A stretch of 37,499 nucleotides of DNA. Origin: an uncultured Lachnospiraceae bacterium (GTDB lineage Bacteria > Bacillota > Clostridia > Lachnospirales > Lachnospiraceae). The stretch covers positions 1 through 37,499 of the forward strand of contig CASCWU010000026.1 in NCBI GenBank assembly GCA_949155905.1. The letters are read 5' to 3'. Positions 32,934-37,499 of this stretch are shown piece after piece. The position numbers and the translations under genes are program-made. Each line of letters opens with the position of its first letter. Position 1 is the stretch's first letter. The notes under the pieces are model-generated. The model saw nothing but the letters and a program-made list of their open reading frames with translations. It was not told the DNA's origin and did not search any database.

Positions 32934-34946
32934 TTATAAATCAATAGACATCACCGGCCCCATCCACTGCCCGTAAATCCGTTTCCCTTTGACCTCCGTA
33001 TAAGGACGGACATAATAGGTGCGGTGTTTGGATTTACTCAGCTTTTCGCTGTAGCTGGTCTTTGTTGTCTGCTTGATGGTCGTTTTAACTGAATCAGAGT
33101 ATTGTGCAGACGGAAAATCAAAGACAGCATCAATAGACAGCACCTCATATCCGTCCGCTCCCTTTGGCTTTTTCCAGGAAAGCTTTATCTTTCCGCCGGA
33201 ATAGGTTCCAGACAGCCCTTTTACCTCCTGTGGGGTAATCTGAAACTCTTTGACCAGAGTTCCTTTGTAACTGCCCCTTCCTTTGATCGCCACCCTGGCC
33301 ACCCCGATTTTTTTATTGTTGCTGTAGGAAATCGTATAATCTTTGTCTTTTTTCAGCTTTTTCCCCTCGTAGGTGACAGTCACGGACGGCCGAATCGCCT
33401 TCCCTGTATAATTGGTAGCACCCTCATAAATCAGATCCTCATCCAGTATCACGGCTGCATTGAGAATGTTATCCATTGTCGTTTCTGTAACACTCATCCG
33501 ATAAACGGTCGCGTTATTTCCCAGGTTGTCGGAGGAGGCATGTATCCAGGTGACATAGCCGTTCTGGTATTTTAATTCTTCGATTCCATTGATACGGGCA
33601 TTTTGCATGGAAACCGCCTTTTTTAACACCTTACCATCCGAACGAATAATCGAATAATACGAGTTGACCATTTGATAGCTTTTGTCCTCTACCTCCCACA
33701 TCACAAGCACCTTATCAGTATCAATCACAGCCATCGCGGAGTTTGTAACACGTTTATTTTTATAATTCGTCAGCCAGACGATGCCCTCGTCTGTAAAAAA
33801 ATTCTCTTTTGAGGTTCCAAAGCGAGAACTTGCAGAAAGAACAGGCTCCCCCGTCGCCGCATCCAGGATCTGTAAAAACATCTGCTGATTCTCCTGATAA
33901 GCAGCGGCAGTCATAGATTTAGCGGAGGAACCAACCAATACAATCCCGGTATCCAGCTCCCCGATTCCGGTCAATCTGGCATTGGTCGTGTTATCTCCTT
34001 TATCCCCATAAAAATGGAATGGAACAGCTTCTACCATCTTAGGCAGTAAATCATCTACCTCTCTTGGATCCGGATCCTGCATGATATGAATCGACATTCC
34101 ACGCGGATAAGCATCTCCGTGGTCAGCAAAGAGAACCGTTCCCTCCTTTGCCTGCGGCGCCAGGCCGGATGTCACCAAAAGTTTCTGATTAAAGGAATGG
34201 CTGACGTAGCTGTCATAATCTGTCGTTTCCTTCATCGTTGTCGTATCTACACAAAATACTCCATTGGACTGATGGGTATTATACATTTCTCTTGCATACG
34301 AGCAGATCAGCAAATCCCCCCGGAACGTCATCGCACAGTTTCCAAAAGCAAACGGATCGCGTGCTGTCTCTGGATTTTCTACCAACATCACCTCTCCCAG
34401 TACATTTTTATACGTCCGATAGCGGTAATCATCCTCACACTTTCCGAGCAGCTTTCCGGCGGGGCTGTATTTGTATACAGCAACCGTCACCATACTGCCC
34501 AGTACCTTTTTCTCATCTTCCTGCCCGCAGGCAATATAAAAATTTCCTTTTTGATCACAGCAAACGCCCCCTATTTTCGGCATTGGTTTTTTCATCGTAA
34601 TCGTATCTGTGATCTCCAACTTCTTATTGAGATGGGAAATAAAAACCTTTGTGTCATTGGCATAGGCAATCGTATAAACCCCATTTGGATCGATAAAGTC
34701 ACTGATCTGGCATACACTGCCGTAATTCCCATAATGGGCAGTACGCACCCTGGTTTCTAAAGGAACCTCTCTCCGGGTTATGACCGCCGTCTCCGTCCCC
34801 GCCTTTGCAGCTGCCTTTCCTGCAATACTTCTGAAAAACAGACCCGACTCCTCTGTCACAATCAAAAACAGCATGATAATTGCCGCCAGCAGAAAGCGGA
34901 TTCTGTATTTTTGTTTCCTATACTCACACAATCGTTTCTTTCTCAT
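32934..34946 (-). CDS. Large exported propeller-like protein with Fn3-like C-terminus, first gene of the surface island
   Basis: A 670-residue protein. A basic N-terminus precedes a membrane or signal helix (FLLAAIIMLFLIVTEESGLF). Residues about 85-480 contain repeated strand patterns (KIGGVCCDQKGNFYIACGQE, TAVFISHLN-like, GIVWLTNYKNKRVTNSAMAV, TDKVLVMWEVEDKSYQMVNS) that suggest a beta-propeller. Then comes a Lys-rich domain typical of Clostridia surface proteins (YTGKAIRPSVTVTYEGKKLK, YTISYSNNKKIGVARVAIKG), and a last Fn3-like domain (GKIKLSWKKPKGADGYEVLS, RTYYVRPYTEVKG). CAGGAGG precedes the ATG. It begins about 95 bases from the invertible promoter segment and would be the first gene transcribed in the ON state. 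Confidence 0.75.
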   Translation of the reverse strand: MRKKRLCEYRKQKYRIRFLLAAIIMLFLIVTEESGLFFRSIAGKAAAKAGTETAVITRREVPLETRVRTAHYGNYGSVCQISDFIDPNGVYTIAYANDTKVFISHLNKKLEITDTITMKKPMPKIGGVCCDQKGNFYIACGQEDEKKVLGSMVTVAVYKYSPAGKLLGKCEDDYRYRTYKNVLGEVMLVENPETARDPFAFGNCAMTFRGDLLICSYAREMYNTHQSNGVFCVDTTTMKETTDYDSYVSHSFNQKLLVTSGLAPQAKEGTVLFADHGDAYPRGMSIHIMQDPDPREVDDLLPKMVEAVPFHFYGDKGDNTTNARLTGIGELDTGIVLVGSSAKSMTAAAYQENQQMFLQILDAATGEPVLSASSRFGTSKENFFTDEGIVWLTNYKNKRVTNSAMAVIDTDKVLVMWEVEDKSYQMVNSYYSIIRSDGKVLKKAVSMQNARINGIEELKYQNGYVTWIHASSDNLGNNATVYRMSVTETTMDNILNAAVILDEDLIYEGATNYTGKAIRPSVTVTYEGKKLKKDKDYTISYSNNKKIGVARVAIKGRGSYKGTLVKEFQITPQEVKGLSGTYSGGKIKLSWKKPKGADGYEVLSIDAVFDFPSAQYSDSVKTTIKQTTKTSYSEKLSKSKHRTYYVRPYTEVKGKRIYGQWMGPVMSIDL

Positions 34947-34998
34947 AAAAACCTCCTGGTAATACTTTCACCTTCCAGCGACACCTCATTTTCCAATA

Positions 34999-35040
34999 GC
35001 ATGTCACTCTCCCATGATATATCACCAGAAAGTAACATGC
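34999..35040 (-). promoter_or_regulatory. Leader hairpin between the promoter switch and the first island gene
   Basis: GCATGTCACT (34999-35008) and AGTAACATGC (35031-35040) are inverted repeats matching at 9 of 10 positions (the mismatch is a G:U pair in RNA). A perfect palindrome TGATATATCA (35015-35024) sits in the loop. In an ON transcript this would form a stem directly after the recombination site. No T tract follows, so it is not a plain terminator; it could be a protein-binding site or an RNA regulatory element. Confidence 0.45.
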
Positions 35041-35066
35041 AAAAAAGTGTACTTTTTTACCTCCTT
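35041..35066. repeat. Left inverted repeat (recombination site) of the promoter switch
   Basis: These 26 bases are the exact reverse complement of 35240-35265. The centre reads AAAAAAGT-GT-ACTTTTTT, 8-base arms around the core GT, and the inner side extends with ACCTCCTT. Outside, the sequence (ACATGC) does not continue the symmetry. The non-palindromic GT core versus AC at the right site gives the two sites opposite orientation, so exchange would invert the DNA between them. Confidence 0.85.
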
Positions 35067-35195
35067 CTATCACCGTCTAAAATCACTTCAAACGTAGTCC
35101 TCTTCCTGCCTCAAAATGTTTTCCGGCGAGAGCCGCCTGACATACGGTGTGCAGTAAAAACAAGGAGCCGTTCTGCAAATTTTTAAAAATAAGGA

Positions 35196-35224
35196 TTGTC
35201 AAATTCTTCTCCTTGTGCTATACT
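35196..35224 (+). promoter_or_regulatory. Invertible promoter, in this copy pointing away from the surface island
   Basis: TTGTCA (35196-35201) and TATACT (35219-35224) are exactly 17 bases apart, with a start expected near 35231. It lies inside the 173-base segment 35067-35239 bounded by the 26-base inverted repeats. As read, it drives rightward transcription into the right repeat and antisense to the recombinase gene. After inversion the start would fall near 35075 on the minus strand, 130 bases before the first island gene. I see no equivalent promoter on the other strand of the segment: a TGACA-type -35 there lacks a -10. The rest of the segment holds no gene. Confidence 0.78.
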
Positions 35225-35234
35225 GATTCTTGGG

Positions 35235-35278
35235 AAAATAAGGAGGTAAAAAAGTACACTTTTTTACCTCCTTATTTT
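35235..35278. repeat. Right inverted repeat, also a 21-base perfect hairpin with T tract
   Basis: Arms 35235-35255 and 35258-35278 are perfectly complementary around the core AC (35256-35257). Bases 35240-35265 repeat the left site in inverted orientation. T residues follow to 35280, and the opposite strand also has a T-rich flank, so the RNA hairpin should terminate transcription both from the OFF-facing promoter and from the recombinase gene, which ends at 35284. One element thus seems to serve as recombination site and bidirectional terminator. Confidence 0.82.
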
Positions 35279-35283
35279 TTCTG

Positions 35284-36033
<750 letters not shown>

Positions 36034-36074
36034 CTATCCGGCCTTTGAGACAGACGGGCATCAGAAGTAAATTT

Positions 36075-36112
36075 ATATTACCATATTGCAATAGAGATTG
36101 CCTATTGCGATA
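36075..36112 (-). promoter_or_regulatory. Extended -10 of the recombinase gene abutting an inverted-repeat operator
   Basis: On the minus strand TGGTAATAT (36083-36075) is an extended -10. Directly behind it are TATTGCAATAG (36084-36094) and CTATTGCGATA (36102-36112), inverted arms matching at 10 of 11 positions, occupying the -35 side, where no good hexamer is seen. A protein bound there would block or replace the -35 contact. The remaining recombinase leader, 35932-36074, is a purine-rich strand with no gene or further signal that I can support. Confidence 0.5.
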
Positions 36113-36167
36113 AAATCCTACTATTATATTTTGTGGGAAGCATTGGCAGACAGGAATAATTTCAACC

Positions 36168-36196
36168 TTGACATCTAAAAATATCATGAATATAAT
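36168..36196 (+). promoter_or_regulatory. Perfect-consensus promoter of the Rrf2-family gene
   Basis: TTGACA (36168-36173), 17 bases, TATAAT (36191-36196): the full sigma-70 consensus. The transcript would start near 36203 and run about 100 bases before the Rrf2 ATG at 36307, across a small reading frame at 36224. Confidence 0.85.
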
Positions 36197-36223
36197 ACAA
36201 CTATAAAAATAATACCATTTACT

Positions 36224-36301
36224 ATGGAGGAATTGCAGGAAATAGAACGTGATGATTGGGTATACTGGCAAATTCAGTACAAGAAACGCGAAAGGTGGTA
36301 G
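36224..36301 (+). CDS. Possible 25-codon leader peptide before the Rrf2 gene
   Basis: A reading frame MEELQEIERDDWVYWQ ending YKKRERW-stop lies wholly inside the Rrf2 leader and stops five bases before its ATG. The Rrf2 ribosome site AAAGGTGG is inside its last codons, so translation could be coupled. No clear ribosome site precedes its own ATG. It may equally be the 3' remnant of a lost gene or chance. Confidence 0.25.
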   Translation: MEELQEIERDDWVYWQIQYKKRERW

Positions 36302-36306
36302 ATTCC

Positions 36307-36735
36307 ATGCAGATTTCCAGCCGTTTTACTTTGGCACTCCACATCTTTGCTTGTATAGAGGTTTTTGGCGGAAGCTATAAAATAACCAGTGATTTTCTGG
36401 CGGGAAGCACCAATGTCAATCCCGTCATTGTACGCAAAATTTTAGGCCAGCTCAAGGGAGCTGACCTGATTGAAGTAGCGCGCGGCACCGGCGGCACTAC
36501 GATAGCAAAGCCATTAGATGAAATCACATTTTTAGATATTTATCATGCAGTCGAATGTATTGAGCATGGGGATTTGTTTCATTTCCATGAAAATCCAAGT
36601 CCAAACTGCCCAGTTGGAAAAAATATCCATCTCCTGTTAGATGATAAGCTTACCCGGGTACAGACTGCTATGGAGCGGGAGCTGGCTTCGATTACCTTAG
36701 CCGATTTAAAACAGGATGCTGAGGGGCTGCCATAG
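36307..36735 (+). CDS. Rrf2-family transcriptional regulator (YwnA-like)
   Basis: Start chosen at MQISSRFTLALH behind GAAAGGTGG; 142 residues. The N-terminal winged helix is typical of the family: LALHIFACIEVFGGSYKITS, FLAGSTNVNPVIVRKILGQL, GADLIEVARGTGGTTIAKPL, ITFLDIYHAVECIEHGDLFH. The three closely spaced cysteines that bind an iron-sulfur cluster in IscR or NsrR are absent (only single, separated Cys occur, ECIEH and SPNCPVG). It therefore belongs with the cluster-free, YwnA-like branch. It is divergent from the serine recombinase, with an inverted repeat between, so control of the recombinase is a reasonable inference. The C-terminal helix (LTRVQTAMERELASITLADL) is the usual dimer helix. 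Confidence 0.88.
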   Translation: MQISSRFTLALHIFACIEVFGGSYKITSDFLAGSTNVNPVIVRKILGQLKGADLIEVARGTGGTTIAKPLDEITFLDIYHAVECIEHGDLFHFHENPSPNCPVGKNIHLLLDDKLTRVQTAMERELASITLADLKQDAEGLP

Positions 36736-36758
36736 CTCCTCCAGACGGAAGCAATATT

Positions 36759-37274
36759 CTATAGTTCCAGCCGCACATTGTAATCCTCCTCTATCAGAAT
36801 ATAATCCACCTGATAAGCGCCACACATCCGTAATACCTCTGCGTTATCCGCCAGCACCGATTCCAGCGTACAGTCCTCATCCTCACCCCGATCCTCTATC
36901 ACGCCTGCATAGCCCTTAATATCAGCAAAGTGGTTTTTAATGTAGGCCTCGCTCATCACCAAACAGACATATTGGATGTGTGCCAGATATTCCGGCTCAA
37001 AATCCTTTTTCCAGTCAAACGGGATATAACAGCCCTCTACAATCAGGTTTTGCTTATTTTCAATCGCCGTTTTTATCATTTCAGAGACAATCGGCCACAA
37101 ATATTCCGTCAGGGCAGTATCCTCACTCATCGGGGTAAGCGAGGTATGTCCGCTGCGGATCAGCCCCATCTTCAAATGATCGATAGAAAGGTAAGGATAA
37201 TGATACCTCTCCAACAGCCTTTGCGCCAGGGCGGTTTTTCCGGTATGGGATGCCCCTGCTATCAAGATAATCAC
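36759..37274 (-). CDS. P-loop nucleoside/small-molecule kinase-like protein
   Basis: A 171-residue protein starting MIILIAGASHTGKTALAQRL, with Walker A GASHTGKT (7-14), YLSIDHLKMGLIRSG and NLIVEGCYIPFDW as the likely Walker-B/acceptor regions. It resembles the small AAA_33/2-phosphoglycerate-kinase-like P-loop proteins found beside many Clostridia genes. The acceptor is not predictable. The ATG overlaps the TGA of an upstream broken frame (TGATG), and AAGGAGG (37286-37292) precedes the start. It converges with the Rrf2 gene (23 bases between stops). There is no obvious link to the switch. Confidence 0.8.
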   Translation of the reverse strand: MIILIAGASHTGKTALAQRLLERYHYPYLSIDHLKMGLIRSGHTSLTPMSEDTALTEYLWPIVSEMIKTAIENKQNLIVEGCYIPFDWKKDFEPEYLAHIQYVCLVMSEAYIKNHFADIKGYAGVIEDRGEDEDCTLESVLADNAEVLRMCGAYQVDYILIEEDYNVRLEL

Positions 37275-37499
37275 TGTCTCCGCCTCCTTTTTCCTCCATC
37301 TATCCAGCTATACCTTCTCAACTCCTCCCGGAAAGCATTTCTCCGGGGATATTGATCTTTATACGCCGTCATCAGCCTCTGCTTCGCCCCTGGCTCTCCC
37401 AAAGACTCCTGTACTTCGCCTAGGGCAAAAACAGCTTTGGACCTATGTGTTTGCTTTGTCTAAATACACAAAGATTTTATACGTTCCGACAAAGTTATC
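37274..37499 (-). pseudogene. 3' end of a broken or frameshifted gene, cut by the window edge
   Basis: From the right edge, one frame reads DNFVGTYKIFVYLDKANT and stops at about 37443. An overlapping frame then continues RSKAVFALGEVQESLGEPGA, KQRLMTAYKDQYPRRNAFRE, ELRRYSWIDGG and stops at 37274, touching the kinase start. The second part looks like the end of a TPR-type protein and has no start before its internal ATG. One base lost or gained near 37440 would join them, but without the upstream sequence I cannot exclude a short intact gene and a separate relic. Confidence 0.4.

Noticed and set aside
35067..35239. A second promoter on the minus strand of the invertible segment (TTGACA at about 35202-35197)
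   Set aside because: A perfect -35 hexamer is there, but no -10 hexamer lies 15-19 bases downstream, so only the plus-strand promoter is supported.
36256..36306. Longer N-terminus for the Rrf2 protein (TTG start at 36256)
   Set aside because: The added residues do not fit the family, and the ATG at 36307 has a good ribosome site and begins with the family sequence MQISSRF.

Overview
The window reads as a chromosomal segment of a Gram-positive, mid-to-low-GC Clostridia, most likely a gut Lachnospiraceae. The grounds are strong AGGAGG-type ribosome sites, lipobox and Gram-positive signal peptides, choline-binding-like cell-wall repeats, BspA-type leucine-rich repeats, an LplA-type sugar-binding lipoprotein, a DHHW/MBOAT pair and single-membrane-segment kinases. 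All family assignments are by reading the translated sequence; no database search was run.

Left part (1-4600): the 3' end of an unrecognised acidic protein, a Sel1-repeat protein, a compact RelE/ParE-type toxin-antitoxin pair with its own promoter and terminator, then on the minus strand a small membrane-anchored protein and a cytoplasmic GH29 alpha-L-fucosidase.

Decay zone (4600-9040): a frameshifted, internally deleted YhdJ-like DNA methyltransferase run into a restriction-endonuclease remnant, followed by an OmpR-type regulator and its histidine kinase. That two-gene operon has been split by about 840 bp of debris: an AlbA_2/RecG-like ATP-binding protein remnant plus a second, shortened copy of the regulator's own 3' end.

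Sugar locus (9040-13815): a GH106-like rhamnosidase fragment and an LplA-type lipoprotein, divergent from an AraC regulator. No permease genes are present.

Envelope-stress locus (13846-20329): an OmpR/kinase pair and an FtsX-type ABC exporter (ATPase plus 840-aa permease). Between them, in reverse orientation, lie remnants of another such system (regulator, bacitracin/lantibiotic-type ATPase and permease).

Surface island (20331-34946, minus strand): eleven consecutive co-oriented genes for exported proteins. They are a beta-propeller-like protein, a WG-repeat protein, an InlB-type repeat protein with a zinc-finger-like insert, a cell-wall-binding protein, three transglutaminase-fold proteins, an MBOAT acyltransferase with its DHHW partner, a lipoprotein and a GH25 lysozyme with Fn3 domains.

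Switch (34947-36306): immediately upstream of the island's first gene is a perfect 26-bp inverted repeat (35041-35066 and 35240-35265) around a 173-bp segment. The segment carries a near-consensus promoter (TTGTCA, 17 bp, TATACT) that in this copy points away from the island. A small serine recombinase gene lies next to it, and the repeat cores differ by the non-palindromic dinucleotide GT/AC, as expected for serine-recombinase sites. I read this as a phase-variation switch, captured OFF, for the whole surface island. A divergent Rrf2 regulator shares the recombinase's promoter region, where an inverted repeat abuts an extended -10. This switch-plus-island is the most interesting system in the window. 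The right end holds a P-loop kinase-like gene and a broken gene fragment.
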